A DNA stretch of 64,000 bases from Pseudocoprococcus catus (GCF_019734885.1 NZ_JAAXCM010000064.1:62001-126000), one strand, 5' to 3'. Numbered from the stretch's first letter, positions 35,298 through 45,031 are shown. Notes: generated from the sequence alone by a model not told the origin. Numbers and translations: made by a program.

Positions 35298-36890
35298 ATG
35301 GCTGATTTTAAAAAGGAAATAGAAAGACGCCGTACATTTGCAATTATTTCTCATCCCGATGCCGGTAAGACGACATTGACTGAGAAATTCCTGCTCTATG
35401 GCGGTGCCATCAATCTGGCCGGCTCCGTAAAGGGAAAGAAAACAGCAAAGCATGCTGTCTCCGACTGGATGGAAATTGAGAAGGAAAGAGGTATTTCTGT
35501 TACCTCTTCCGTTATGCAGTTTAACTATAAAGATTATTGTATCAACATTCTGGACACACCGGGACATCAGGATTTCTCTGAAGATACCTATCGTACACTG
35601 ATGGCCGCTGACTCCGCTGTCATGGTCATTGATGCTTCCAAGGGTGTTGAGGCACAGACCATCAAGCTTTTCAAGGTTTGTGTGCTGCGCCATATTCCGA
35701 TTTTTACATTTATTAACAAGCTGGACCGTGAAGCCCAGGATCCTTTTGACCTGATGGAAGATATCGAATCCGTCCTCGGTATCCATACATGCCCGATCAA
35801 CTGGCCTATCGGCAGCGGTAAGGAATTTAAGGGTGTCTACGACCGTCAGACACATCATATCCATGCTTTCACTGAGAATAACAACGGTATGAAAGCTGCA
35901 TCCGACAGGGATCTGACCATGGATTCTCCTGAACTTGAGCAGGAACTTGGATCCGAACTTTATGAAAGACTTGTAGATGATATTGAACTTTTAGATGGTG
36001 CCAGCGATGAACTGGATATGGATCTTGTCTCCAAAGGTCAGCTCTCTCCTGTCTTCTTCGGTTCTGCCCTGAATAACTTCGGTATTGAGCTTTTCCTGAA
36101 TTACTTTCTGGAGATGACAAGCTCTCCGTTGCCGAGAATGTCTGACTCCGGTCTCATCGATACCTTCAGCCCGGACTTCTCAGCTTTTGTATTCAAGATC
36201 CAGGCCAATATGAACAAGGCACACCGCGACCGAATTGCTTTCATGCGTATCTGTTCCGGCAAGTTTGACGCTGACAAGGAAGTTTATCATGTGCAGGGCA
36301 AGAAGAAGCTCCGTCTTTCCCAGCCGCAGCAGCTGATGGCTCAGGAACGTAAGGTTATCAGCGAAGCCTATGCCGGGGATATCATCGGTGTCTTTGACCC
36401 GGGTATTTTCTCCATCGGAGATACCGTCTGTACACCCGGCAAGAAATTCGCCTTTGAAGGTATTCCGACTTTCGCACCTGAGCATTTTGCCAAGGTTCGT
36501 CAGGTAGATACCATGAAGCGTAAGCAGTTCATCAAAGGTATCTCCCAGATTGCCCAGGAAGGTGCCATCCAGATCTTCCAGGAATATAACACCGGTATGG
36601 AAGAGATCATCGTGGGCGTTGTCGGTGTCCTTCAGTTCGACGTTCTGAAGCACCGTCTGCTCAATGAATACGGCGTTGAGATCCGACTTGAGACAATGCC
36701 TCATGAATACATCCGCTGGATTGCCAATAAAGAGGACTTTGATACGAATAAGATTATCGGTACATCCGATATGAAGCGCATCAAGGATCTGAAAGGCAAC
36801 CCACTGCTGCTCTTTGTTCATGAATGGGCAGTACAGTCTGTATTAGATAAGAATAAAGGTCTTGAACTTTCCGAGTTCGGCCGCTGGTGA
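35298..36890 (+). CDS. prfC: Peptide chain release factor 3
   Basis: A 530-residue translational GTPase that releases RF1/RF2 from the ribosome after termination. G1 is SHPDAGKTTLTEK, the switch-I region is SDWMEIEKERGISVTSSVMQ, G3 is DTPGHQDF and G4 is FINKLDRE. Downstream domains include MNKAHRDRIAFMRICSGKFD and the C-terminal VGVLQFDVLKHRLLNEYGVE. The length agrees with E. coli RF3 (529 residues). ATG 35298 follows GGAGG by 8 bases; a longer upstream frame would overlap the promoter. Its stop codon abuts a very long terminator hairpin. Confidence 0.97.
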   Translation: MADFKKEIERRRTFAIISHPDAGKTTLTEKFLLYGGAINLAGSVKGKKTAKHAVSDWMEIEKERGISVTSSVMQFNYKDYCINILDTPGHQDFSEDTYRTLMAADSAVMVIDASKGVEAQTIKLFKVCVLRHIPIFTFINKLDREAQDPFDLMEDIESVLGIHTCPINWPIGSGKEFKGVYDRQTHHIHAFTENNNGMKAASDRDLTMDSPELEQELGSELYERLVDDIELLDGASDELDMDLVSKGQLSPVFFGSALNNFGIELFLNYFLEMTSSPLPRMSDSGLIDTFSPDFSAFVFKIQANMNKAHRDRIAFMRICSGKFDADKEVYHVQGKKKLRLSQPQQLMAQERKVISEAYAGDIIGVFDPGIFSIGDTVCTPGKKFAFEGIPTFAPEHFAKVRQVDTMKRKQFIKGISQIAQEGAIQIFQEYNTGMEEIIVGVVGVLQFDVLKHRLLNEYGVEIRLETMPHEYIRWIANKEDFDTNKIIGTSDMKRIKDLKGNPLLLFVHEWAVQSVLDKNKGLELSEFGRW

Positions 36891-36961
36891 TAAAAAGTGA
36901 AAGCTCCCTGAAAACAACGTGCACCCGCACGAAACGTTTTCAGGGAGCTTTCACTTTTTAT
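36890..36961. terminator. Exceptionally long bidirectional terminator hairpin
   Basis: A perfect 26-bp stem (36890-36915 with 36936-36961) caps an inner CGTGC/GCACG stem. It starts on the last base of the prfC stop and ends in a T/A-rich tail. The converging deacetylase gene ends about 40 bases away. Confidence 0.88.
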
Positions 36962-37003
36962 ATAGCGGTCTCTTTCTTAATTATGCAGATTGAACTCGCT
37001 CTG

Positions 37004-37909
37004 CTAATAGTCTGTTACTGTTGATTTTTCTGCAATGCCCCAGTAGCTCTTGCCTGGCTCCAGTTTAACACCCTTCAGGTAAGCCAACTCTGATATCGTA
37101 ACCAACTGATATCCGTCATTCACCAGTTCAGGTATTATTGTCTTACAGGCTTCAATTGTTGTCGAATGGATATCATGCATCAGTATAACAGCGCCATCCC
37201 AGTCCTGCTCCTTATACTTTTCCACAAGTGAAATGACACTGGCTGTATTCTTATTCTTCCAATCTAATGTATCCACATCCCACATAATAAAAGGCTGTGA
37301 TACATTGGCCGGTACAATATCATTGTTTGCATCACCATACGGCGGTCTGACCAAACGGCAGGCCTTGCCGGAGTACTGCTTGATCAGTTCATTCGTCTTA
37401 TCTATCTGATCACGAACGCCCTGTGCATCCAATCTTGTCAGCTGTGTATGGTCATAACTATGATTGCCGATCTCACAGCCAAGTTCAACCATTCTTTTCA
37501 GCAAAGGCGCAGATTCATCATTGAGTCTGTTGCCCAAGCAAAAAAATGTTGCTTTGCTGTCATACTGTTCAAGAAGATCCAACAGATCACTGGTACCATT
37601 TGTCTCATCTGTACTCGGACCATCATCAAAGGTTAATGCAATGATCTTCTTGTTTGGGTCATATTTTCTGGTGGAAATAAAATCCATCAGCTCATCACTG
37701 GATGAAGACATATCGCCTAATAAAGTCGGCAGGCTGTCGGTGATAACATTTTGAAACTCCTTTGTCATCTGCTCAACTGTACCGATCACATCATGGATCT
37801 GTGTTAATTCTTCTTCGGAGTATAATTTCTTACCTGAACATCCCGTCAGCATACCGCACAACAGGACGATCACTCCGAGAACGCCTGCCAGCCTTTTCAG
37901 CCCTTTCAT
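37004..37909 (-). CDS. Polysaccharide deacetylase (NodB-domain) lipoprotein
   Basis: A 301-residue lipoprotein (lipobox LTGC near residue 25) with a NodB carbohydrate esterase 4 domain over residues 85-280. Motifs in order: ALTFDDGPS (catalytic base and metal Asp), NHSYDHTQL (metal His pair), RPPYG, MWDVDTLDWK and LMHDIHSTT (catalytic His). It should remove acetyl groups from peptidoglycan or another exopolymer outside the membrane. ATG 37909 has AAGGAG 8 bases upstream; the longer frame to 37981 would bury the lipobox. It follows the zinc-ribbon gene, probably in the same transcript. Confidence 0.92.
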   Translation of the reverse strand: MKGLKRLAGVLGVIVLLCGMLTGCSGKKLYSEEELTQIHDVIGTVEQMTKEFQNVITDSLPTLLGDMSSSSDELMDFISTRKYDPNKKIIALTFDDGPSTDETNGTSDLLDLLEQYDSKATFFCLGNRLNDESAPLLKRMVELGCEIGNHSYDHTQLTRLDAQGVRDQIDKTNELIKQYSGKACRLVRPPYGDANNDIVPANVSQPFIMWDVDTLDWKNKNTASVISLVEKYKEQDWDGAVILMHDIHSTTIEACKTIIPELVNDGYQLVTISELAYLKGVKLEPGKSYWGIAEKSTVTDY

Positions 37910-37968
37910 ATTCTTCTCCTTCTTATTGCTGTGATTTACAAAACAGCTGTCTTCATCATTTGTTTCAT

Positions 37969-38547
37969 TTATTCTGTGCATTCGTCTGAAGTTTCTCCCT
38001 CTTCTTTATGAGTTTCTTCAGCTGCAGCATCCGATGCAGATTCTTCTTCTGATTCCCCGGCATCCTCAGCTGCTTCCGGTTCCTCAGCTGCTGTATCAGA
38101 TGCTTCATCTGCACTTTCTTCATTCTCATCTTCAGCATCTACGCTGTCATCTTCATCCTCCTCAACCACATGGATAATCTCTGCACCGCATTTCGGGCAA
38201 TAGGATGCATCCTTATCTACTTCCGCCTGGCAGTTAGAACAGATGACAACACCTTTTAAGAGAGCGGCTCTCTGTTCAGCTTCGTTGATTGCATGCTGGC
38301 AGGATGTAATCTTCTCACAAAGTTCTGCCATTTCTTTTGGCATATCACCATCTGCATACTTTTCAAAATATAATTGTCCCAGAGATTCATATAAAGATTT
38401 CATATCCCCTTCCAAAGAAACTTTCTTCAATTTTGCCTTCTGAATCTCAATGGCAGTACTTGATTTCTTCATTACACTTTCTGAAGTTTTTGCTACTGTG
38501 TCTGTTACGCCTGATAAATTTTTCTTAAGTTCATCAAAAAATGCCAT
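37969..38547 (-). CDS. Zinc-ribbon protein with helical N-terminus and acidic tail
   Basis: A 192-residue protein. Residues 1-95 are helical and coiled-coil-like (MAFFDELKKNLSGVTDTVAK), similar to bacterial zinc-ribbon proteins of the YgiT/DZR type. Residues 101-120 hold a zinc ribbon (CSNCQAEVDKDASYCPKCG, two CxxC knuckles). Residues 128-192 are a long tail made almost only of Glu, Asp, Ala and Ser. No signal peptide, so it is cytosolic or peripheral to the membrane. The role is unknown; small helix-ribbon proteins of this type are common in Firmicutes. It precedes the deacetylase gene. Confidence 0.75.
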   Translation of the reverse strand: MAFFDELKKNLSGVTDTVAKTSESVMKKSSTAIEIQKAKLKKVSLEGDMKSLYESLGQLYFEKYADGDMPKEMAELCEKITSCQHAINEAEQRAALLKGVVICSNCQAEVDKDASYCPKCGAEIIHVVEEDEDDSVDAEDENEESADEASDTAAEEPEAAEDAGESEEESASDAAAEETHKEEGETSDECTE

Positions 38548-38640
38548 AATTTTGCCCTCCTGTATAAATTATGTATACTATTCCCAACTATCACTCTATA
38601 TAGTCGAAAACTTTTTGTCTTCATTTCTTATTATAACCCT

Positions 38641-40362
38641 TTATCTGCGTCCTGTCACCAGTTCATGAAAAGTTTTCAGAAGATTCAGCCGACCATATCC
38701 CCATGCTTTATCCGGGTAAACCATATCTTCGCTGCGCATGGCCCCAAGTGTCAGATATTTGATCATCTTATGACTGTTCAACTGCAGGTCATTGCCCTTT
38801 AAAAGGCCCCATTCCATCAACATAGCGGCTGCTCCTGCTGCCAGAGCCGCTGATACACTTGTACCTGTCCGTATGCCGTATCTCCCACCGGGAACCGGTC
38901 CAGACAAATTGACCCCCGGAGCCACAAGATCCGGTTTGATACGGCTGTCAACCGTAAATCCTCTGCCTGATGCGGCATACAGACTATTGTTCACATTATT
39001 GAAGGCACCCACGGAAATACCGTCATCCGCACAGGCTGCATCCGAAAGTGTCACATCCGGATCCGATCTCAGGAAATACGTTCCCTCTGAAATAAACTGT
39101 TGCATAGGCAGCCATATATGGAAGCGCCTGTTCACAGCCGCTGCACCGTATATATATACTTTCCATATACCCGCTGTCGGCGCACGAAATCTCAGAAAAA
39201 TCACCTGTTGTCCTGACTGAGACTCAACCTGCTGATTGTATACGAATATTTCTGTCTGATCAAATATCAGACGAATTGTCTGACTTTTCCCGCCAGCCGG
39301 AGTCACACGATCGATCCGCTCACCAGCCGGAGATTCAATGCCAATGTTATAAATATCCGGATACTGCGCCCACAGCTCCAGGGAAAAAGATTTCTCCTTC
39401 TCATCCACTCTGATCTCCGCTTCTGCACGGTCCTGCCCCTGCGGAAGTATACCTGCAAAATGATGCCTTGTATTGGCCTCATTGCCGGCCGCTGTGACAA
39501 CACAGACACCGCTGAACCCGGACACATCATTCACCATCTGACTCAAATAAGACTGTCCTGTATGTCCTCCGCTGCTGGTTCCGACCCCGAGCAAAATGAT
39601 CAAAGGCATTTCTGCCTGACGGGCTTTCCCGACGCAATAGCTGATGCCCGCCATAATATCATTCTCCTGATAGGCCGGTACCCCCGTCATCAAACCATAG
39701 AACTGTCTCAGATACTGCTTACATGGTTTTAACTTCACAACGCACAGTGAGGCATTGGGAGCAGCTCCCGAAAATGCTTCCGTTTCAGCGACTCTTCCGG
39801 CTGCCACACCTGCCAGGAATGTCCCATGACCATTCTCATCCACCGAAGGGATCACCGCAAGTTTTTCCTCCGACGCCAGTGCCTGATTGATCTGTTCTTC
39901 TGTATACTCTGTCCCGTACAAAAATCCTTCCGGCTTCTGTCCCTCCCGGACTGTCTGATCCCATATAGCATAAATCTTCGTTGAACGGTCTTCATAGACA
40001 AAAGCCGGATGTGTATAATCTATCCCTGTATCTATGATCCCGATCATCACACCGGATCCCCTCAGATTCAGATAAGGGTTTCTGTGCATATATAAAATAC
40101 CGGTATCTTCCAGACCAGCTGTATCCAGCAAACCATACAGTGCCGGTATCATGCTGATATTATAATCTTCCAGAATCGTCTGCATAGAAGTCTCACCTGC
40201 CAGGTGCATCACTGCATACCTTCCTCCGACAGCTTCAATACACACCGGTTGGTATGTACGGATAATACTGGAAAAATCCTGAAAATATTCTTTAATATAG
40301 TCTCTGTAATCTTCACTGTAGATCACATCTTCACAAAACACAGTATCCTGATCTTCCGGCAT
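38641..40362 (-). CDS. Subtilisin-like S8 serine protease, Csp-like
   Basis: A 573-residue subtilase with an intact triad: Asp111 in GIIDTGIDYTHPAF, His179 in DENGHGTFLAGV and Ser502 in GTSVSAALAAG. A large insertion (about residues 300-420, beta-rich) between the catalytic His and Ser resembles the jelly-roll of the clostridial Csp germination proteases, and there is no signal peptide. CspB cleaves SleC during spore germination, so this copy could work in germination or as a cytosolic protease. The start at 40362 has AGGTGGG 7 bases upstream; a GTG four codons earlier is less likely. Stands alone next to clpX. Confidence 0.82.
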   Translation of the reverse strand: MPEDQDTVFCEDVIYSEDYRDYIKEYFQDFSSIIRTYQPVCIEAVGGRYAVMHLAGETSMQTILEDYNISMIPALYGLLDTAGLEDTGILYMHRNPYLNLRGSGVMIGIIDTGIDYTHPAFVYEDRSTKIYAIWDQTVREGQKPEGFLYGTEYTEEQINQALASEEKLAVIPSVDENGHGTFLAGVAAGRVAETEAFSGAAPNASLCVVKLKPCKQYLRQFYGLMTGVPAYQENDIMAGISYCVGKARQAEMPLIILLGVGTSSGGHTGQSYLSQMVNDVSGFSGVCVVTAAGNEANTRHHFAGILPQGQDRAEAEIRVDEKEKSFSLELWAQYPDIYNIGIESPAGERIDRVTPAGGKSQTIRLIFDQTEIFVYNQQVESQSGQQVIFLRFRAPTAGIWKVYIYGAAAVNRRFHIWLPMQQFISEGTYFLRSDPDVTLSDAACADDGISVGAFNNVNNSLYAASGRGFTVDSRIKPDLVAPGVNLSGPVPGGRYGIRTGTSVSAALAAGAAAMLMEWGLLKGNDLQLNSHKMIKYLTLGAMRSEDMVYPDKAWGYGRLNLLKTFHELVTGRR

Positions 40363-40436
40363 AACATTTCCCACCTGCTTGTTTTATCAGACTATATGCA
40401 TGTTCCTTCACGATTATGACCAGCGGTGTTCCTCTC

Positions 40437-41864
40437 CTAGTTATTGGCCAACGGGCTATCCGGAAGCGCCGGTGTTCCGCGCATGGTGATCATCGGACTG
40501 CCTTTGCCTTCAATATAAGCCTTGGTGATTGTAACAGTACCGATGTTGTCATCCTTCGGAATCTCGTACATGATATCCAGCATAAATTCTTCGATAATGG
40601 AACGAAGTGCTCTGGCTCCGGTTTTCTTGGCGATGGCCTTATCTGCGATCACACCAAGGGCCTCATCATCAAATCTCAGGTCTACCTCATCCAGTGCCAG
40701 CAGTTTCTGATACTGTCTGAGGATTGCATTCTTCGGCTCCTTCAAAATTCGTACCATCATATCGCGGTTCAAACCTTCCAGAGTCACTGTGATCGGCAGA
40801 CGTCCGATAAATTCAGGGATCATGCCAAATGCTCTGAGGTCATCAATGGTCACTTTGCTGACAATATTCCTGTCCTGATCGTACTTATCTTTCAGCTCAG
40901 CACTGAACCCAATGGAACTATGACTTGTCAGACGCTCTTTGACAATATTCTCAAGATCCGGAAATGCACCGCCGCAGATAAATAATATATTCCTTGTATC
41001 AATGGTTACAAGGGGTACCATGGCATTCTTGCTTGTAGCGCCTACAGGTACCTCCACCTCACTGCCTTCCAACAGCTTCAAGAGTCCCTGCTGTACAGAT
41101 TCACCGCTGACATCCCTGGCCGTAGTGTTCTTCTTCTTGGCAATCTTGTCAATCTCGTCAATAAAAATAATGCCGCGCTCTGCGCGTTCTGTATCATTGT
41201 CAGCAGCTGCCAGAAGCTTCGATACAACACTTTCAATATCATCGCCGATATATCCGGCTTCTGTCAGTGATGTGGCATCTGTAATGGCCAGCGGCACATC
41301 CAGGAGTCTTGCCAGTGTCTTGACCAGATATGTCTTGCCGCATCCTGTTGGGCCGATCATGAGAATGTTGGACTTCTCAATTTCTATATCATCCATCGTA
41401 TTGGTTGCCACACGCTTATAGTGATTATAAACAGCAACAGCAATAGCTTTCTTCGCCCGATCCTGCCCGATCACATACTCATCCAGTTTTGCTTTCAGGA
41501 TATGAGGTGCCGGAATATTCTTAATATCAAATTCAGGCTGCACCTTCTCATCGTCTTTGGCCTTCTTCTTCAATTTCTGCCTCTTTGGAATCTGGTTCTG
41601 GACATTCATCATGTCATCCATATTCATACCGCCGGGAAAAAGATCCTGAATATTCATTCCCTGCATCAGATCCGCATAGTTGCTGCCATCCATTACTCTG
41701 AAACTGCGTTCCATGCAGTCAATACAGATACACATATTGTTCATATTCGGAATATGCAGCATACGTCCTGTCTTACTCTCAGGACGTCGGCACATATAGC
41801 AGACATCCTCGTATTTTGGTTCATCTTCTGTGTTCTTTATATCATCTTTATTGTAATCACTCAT
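40437..41864 (-). CDS. clpX: ATP-dependent Clp protease unfoldase ClpX, variant with unusual zinc domain
   Basis: A 475-residue AAA+ unfoldase, longer than typical ClpX (about 410-430). Residues 20-60 form a divergent zinc-binding domain (CYMC and CICIDC knuckles). Residues 60-125 are a Met/Asp/Lys-rich linker. The AAA+ part has Walker A GPTGCGKT, Walker B GIIFIDEIDKI, pore-loop AGYIGDD (GYVG type) and SSIGFSAE, the loop that docks on ClpP. A canonical clpX lies next to clpP and tig in Clostridia; here it stands alone between an S8 protease and htrA, so it may be a second paralogue with its own adaptors. Promoter at 41896-41924. Confidence 0.92.
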   Translation of the reverse strand: MSDYNKDDIKNTEDEPKYEDVCYMCRRPESKTGRMLHIPNMNNMCICIDCMERSFRVMDGSNYADLMQGMNIQDLFPGGMNMDDMMNVQNQIPKRQKLKKKAKDDEKVQPEFDIKNIPAPHILKAKLDEYVIGQDRAKKAIAVAVYNHYKRVATNTMDDIEIEKSNILMIGPTGCGKTYLVKTLARLLDVPLAITDATSLTEAGYIGDDIESVVSKLLAAADNDTERAERGIIFIDEIDKIAKKKNTTARDVSGESVQQGLLKLLEGSEVEVPVGATSKNAMVPLVTIDTRNILFICGGAFPDLENIVKERLTSHSSIGFSAELKDKYDQDRNIVSKVTIDDLRAFGMIPEFIGRLPITVTLEGLNRDMMVRILKEPKNAILRQYQKLLALDEVDLRFDDEALGVIADKAIAKKTGARALRSIIEEFMLDIMYEIPKDDNIGTVTITKAYIEGKGSPMITMRGTPALPDSPLANN

Positions 41865-41895
41865 GAAATTTGATCATCCTCCTGTATTAACATCT

Positions 41896-41924
41896 ATTAT
41901 AGCCTAATCTATGCCAGCGTTCAA
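41896..41924 (-). promoter_or_regulatory. Sigma-A promoter of clpX
   Basis: TTGAAC and TATAAT with 17-base spacing on the minus strand, followed by AGGAGG before the gene. Confidence 0.8.
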
Positions 41925-42074
41925 TTTACATTTTTCTTAATTTTGTCGATTAAATAGACGCTATTTCAGTCATCATTTTCTTTTTTCCATGCCAAAAAGC
42001 CGCACAGAATGCAATTATACATTCTGCGCAGCTTTCATTTATTTATTTTATTCTTATATTGATCATTTTATTAA

Positions 42075-43721
42075 TTACTGACCATACTGCTGACCCTGAC
42101 CATACTGGCCATTCTGCTGATTCTGCCCGTTCTGCTGTGTGCTCTGGCTGCTGTCTTCTGCATCAGCCTTTGAACCCATAATCGTTGTCAGTGTCTGTTC
42201 TGAATAATTGCCGTTACTGTCCGGGAACTGTGCTGTAATTGTTACACTGTCACCAGGTGCACAATTCTGGATCAGTTTCTGCAGATCTTCCATTGTTGAA
42301 ACGTCTTCACCATTGAAGCCTGTAATGATGCATCCTGCCTGCAAACCTGCACGCTGTGCCGCTGAACCGGATGCTACATTGCTGACATAGATACCGGCCG
42401 GTGCGTTATAAGCAGAAGCTGTATCCTCATCCAATGTACCGCCTGTAATACCAAGGAATGCCGTTGTCTCATCTGTCTTTGCAACGATTGTACCATCAAT
42501 GATACCCTTTGCTGTCTCCAAAGCTGTATTGATAGGAATTGCATAGCCCATACCTTCAACAGATGTATCGGAATACTTTACAGTATTCATACCAATGACT
42601 TCACCTTTGCCGTTCAATAATGCGCCGCCGCTGTTGCCTGGGTTGATTGCTGCACTTGTCTGAACCAGTGTCATTGTCTTATCTGTTAATGATACTTCTC
42701 TGCTGACCGCACTGATGACACCGGTTGTTACAGACTGTCCATAACCCAATGCATTACCAATGGCAATGGCACTTTCTCCGGCTTTCAGCTGATCTGAATC
42801 ACCCATTACCATCACTGCAATGGCATTCTTTGTATCTTCTGATAACTGAGACATATCAATTGTCAATACTGCGACATCTTTGTCTTCATCATATCCCTTA
42901 ACGGTTGCTGTTGCTGAATTGCCATCATTAAACTGAACAGATACTTCTTTGGCACCTTCAACAACATGATAATTGGTCATCACATATAAAGTATTATTCT
43001 CTTCACTGATGATCATACCGGAACCGGCACCCTTGGATTCCTGCGTATACTGTCTGCCGAACCAGTCTGTTGAAGTCGATTCAACCGTTGTATTCACTGC
43101 AACAATTCCCGGCATAACATTAGACACAATATCTGATACATCCTTTGAATCTGTTGTTTCCACACCAGCTGCAGATGTCTTCACTATATTGACATTATAA
43201 GCTGCTGTACTGCTGTTATTGGCTGATGAAGATATACCGGTAGCCTTGTTCACACCAAACATAACGGCTGATGCTGCCAGCCCGAAGACAACACCCAGAC
43301 AAGCTGCCTTAGCCACTGTCTTACCAAATCCGCCTTTCTTATGTGTATGTTTCTTCTCCGGACCGCCATGGGAACCCGCTCCGCCTCCGTTATATCCTCC
43401 GTTGCCGCCATTACCGCCATTACCGCTGTTGCTGCTGTTCTGAGGTGCATGATAATAACTGTAGTCATTGCCTGTTGCATAAGAGCTGCCTGTATGTCCG
43501 GCTGAACGTCCGGTTTCACCCACGTTTTCTGAAGCTGTCGTGCTGCTGTGGACCGGCTCTGTATACAGTGTAGAATTTTTAAGATCCTCTCTTGTCATTC
43601 TGTATAACCCCGAAGACTCTGCTTCCTCATTCTTCTGCTGTGTTCCTTCCACTGTCGTATGTTCTTCTGAACGATTCTCTGTATCTGTATGATTAACTCT
43701 ATCCTGATCATCAAATGCCAT
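42075..43721 (-). CDS. HtrA/DegP-type trypsin-like serine protease with PDZ domain
   Basis: A 548-residue membrane-anchored protease. Residues 1-130 are hydrophilic, with a Gly/Asn-rich stretch (SGNGGNGGNGGYNGGGAG). Residues 133-158 form one membrane helix. The catalytic domain has His252 (TNYHVVEGA), Asp282 (DEDKDVAVLTID) and Ser364 (NPGNSGGALLN). A PDZ domain (residues 430-530) follows, then a Gln-rich tail (TQQNGQNQQNGQYGQGQQ). Such proteins degrade or refold misfolded extracytoplasmic proteins. The start at 43721 has AAAGGGG 9 bases upstream. A 6-bp inverted repeat with a 6-base gap (43767-43784) lies upstream and could be an operator. Confidence 0.92.
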   Translation of the reverse strand: MAFDDQDRVNHTDTENRSEEHTTVEGTQQKNEEAESSGLYRMTREDLKNSTLYTEPVHSSTTASENVGETGRSAGHTGSSYATGNDYSYYHAPQNSSNSGNGGNGGNGGYNGGGAGSHGGPEKKHTHKKGGFGKTVAKAACLGVVFGLAASAVMFGVNKATGISSSANNSSTAAYNVNIVKTSAAGVETTDSKDVSDIVSNVMPGIVAVNTTVESTSTDWFGRQYTQESKGAGSGMIISEENNTLYVMTNYHVVEGAKEVSVQFNDGNSATATVKGYDEDKDVAVLTIDMSQLSEDTKNAIAVMVMGDSDQLKAGESAIAIGNALGYGQSVTTGVISAVSREVSLTDKTMTLVQTSAAINPGNSGGALLNGKGEVIGMNTVKYSDTSVEGMGYAIPINTALETAKGIIDGTIVAKTDETTAFLGITGGTLDEDTASAYNAPAGIYVSNVASGSAAQRAGLQAGCIITGFNGEDVSTMEDLQKLIQNCAPGDSVTITAQFPDSNGNYSEQTLTTIMGSKADAEDSSQSTQQNGQNQQNGQYGQGQQYGQ

Positions 43722-43846
43722 AATAGAAAACCCCTTTCGTCTTAATTTCTTTTTATGGCTTAATACTAACACCTAATTGTGTTAAGATTGTGAACCAAAA
43801 ATGAAAAATTTATGTTATAAGATTTATTTAGATATAGAGAAAAAGC

Positions 43847-43875
43847 TTGTCATATCAGCATTTTTAGAGTATTAT
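43847..43875 (+). promoter_or_regulatory. Sigma-A promoter of the LCP gene
   Basis: TTGTCA and TATTAT with 17-base spacing, about 100 bases upstream of the start. Confidence 0.65.
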
Positions 43876-43978
43876 TAAGATTGTTTATGCTTTTTAAGCC
43901 ATACAATTTACAAAATAAATACAGATTTATTTTAACCAATCGAAAGTACATAACGATTACAAAGTGAGGATTTCTACA

Positions 43979-45031
43979 ATGAGTAAACGAAGAAAGAAAA
44001 GGAAGTCATCCAAAGCCAAGCGTTGGGGCATTATTTTTGCCGTTGAACTGATTCTGATTCTGATCCTGATTCCTGTTGTGTTTGTTTATGCCAAGCTCTC
44101 TCTTGTCAAAACTGCAACAGCAGATGAAGTCAACAAGGCTAATATCGTCATCAACAACGACGTAGACGTCACAACTCAGAAAGCTTTAAAGGGCTACCGC
44201 AACATTGCCTTTTTCGGTGTTGACTCCCGTGACGGTTCACTTCAGACCGGTGCACGTTCTGACAGTATCATGGTAATCAGTATTAATCAGGAAACAAAGG
44301 ATGTGAAGATTACCAGCATCTATCGAGACACATGTCTGAAAGTACCCGGATATGGCTTCACCAAGGCCACCCATGCTTATGCCTACGGCGGTGCCGAACT
44401 GGCAATGAGTATGCTGAACACCAATCTTGACTTGGATATCACTGAATTTGCAACTGTTGATTTTGGCGTACTTGCCAAGATTATCGATGCCATCGGCGGT
44501 ATTGATCTTGATATCAGCGATGCAGAATTCAGTCTGATCAACCCTCTGATCAAAGAACAGAATCGAGTTACCGGTTCAGATTCACCTTATCTGGACGGTC
44601 CCGGAACTCAGCATGTCAACGGTACACAGGCAACCGCTTATGCCCGTATCCGAAAGATCGACAGCGACTTCAAACGTGCTGAGCGTCAGCGTATTGTTTT
44701 ATCCAAAGTATTTGAACAGGCCAAAACAGCCAACATCGGAACTTTACTGAACGTCATTGATACGATTCTTCCTGAAGTTTATACTAATATGTCCAGCACA
44801 GATCTTATCTCACTGGCTAAGGATATATTCAGCTACAATATTGTGGATCAGAGCGGCTGGCCGTTTGAGAAGACAACCAGTTCCTATCAGGATCTCAGCT
44901 ATGTCTTTGCAGAAGGTCTTGAACAGAATGTCAAGGAACTTCATGCATATCTTTTCAATAACGAGGAGTATTCACCATCTTCTACAGTTAACGAAATCAG
45001 TAATGAGCTTTATAACGAAGCCGGTTATTAA
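43979..45031 (+). CDS. LytR-CpsA-Psr (LCP) family cell-wall glycopolymer transferase
   Basis: A 350-residue protein with a basic N-terminus (MSKRRKKRKSSKAKRWGIIF) and a single N-terminal membrane helix, so the rest faces outside. LCP signatures: FFGVDSRDGSLQTGARSDSI, ISIYRDT-like SIYRDTCLKVPG, TKATHAYAYGGAELAMSMLN, and HVNGTQATAYARIRKIDSDF, KRAERQRIVLSKVF. These enzymes attach undecaprenyl-linked polymers to peptidoglycan. It lies beside a GT2 and a priming sugar-phosphate transferase, which fits surface polysaccharide assembly. Its 3' untranslated region carries the family-2 structured element before the terminator. Confidence 0.93.
   Translation: MSKRRKKRKSSKAKRWGIIFAVELILILILIPVVFVYAKLSLVKTATADEVNKANIVINNDVDVTTQKALKGYRNIAFFGVDSRDGSLQTGARSDSIMVISINQETKDVKITSIYRDTCLKVPGYGFTKATHAYAYGGAELAMSMLNTNLDLDITEFATVDFGVLAKIIDAIGGIDLDISDAEFSLINPLIKEQNRVTGSDSPYLDGPGTQHVNGTQATAYARIRKIDSDFKRAERQRIVLSKVFEQAKTANIGTLLNVIDTILPEVYTNMSSTDLISLAKDIFSYNIVDQSGWPFEKTTSSYQDLSYVFAEGLEQNVKELHAYLFNNEEYSPSSTVNEISNELYNEAGY

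Noticed and set aside
37910-37981. Deacetylase start at 37981
   Set aside because: The lipobox would be buried behind 24 hydrophilic residues; AAGGAG precedes the inner ATG at 37909.
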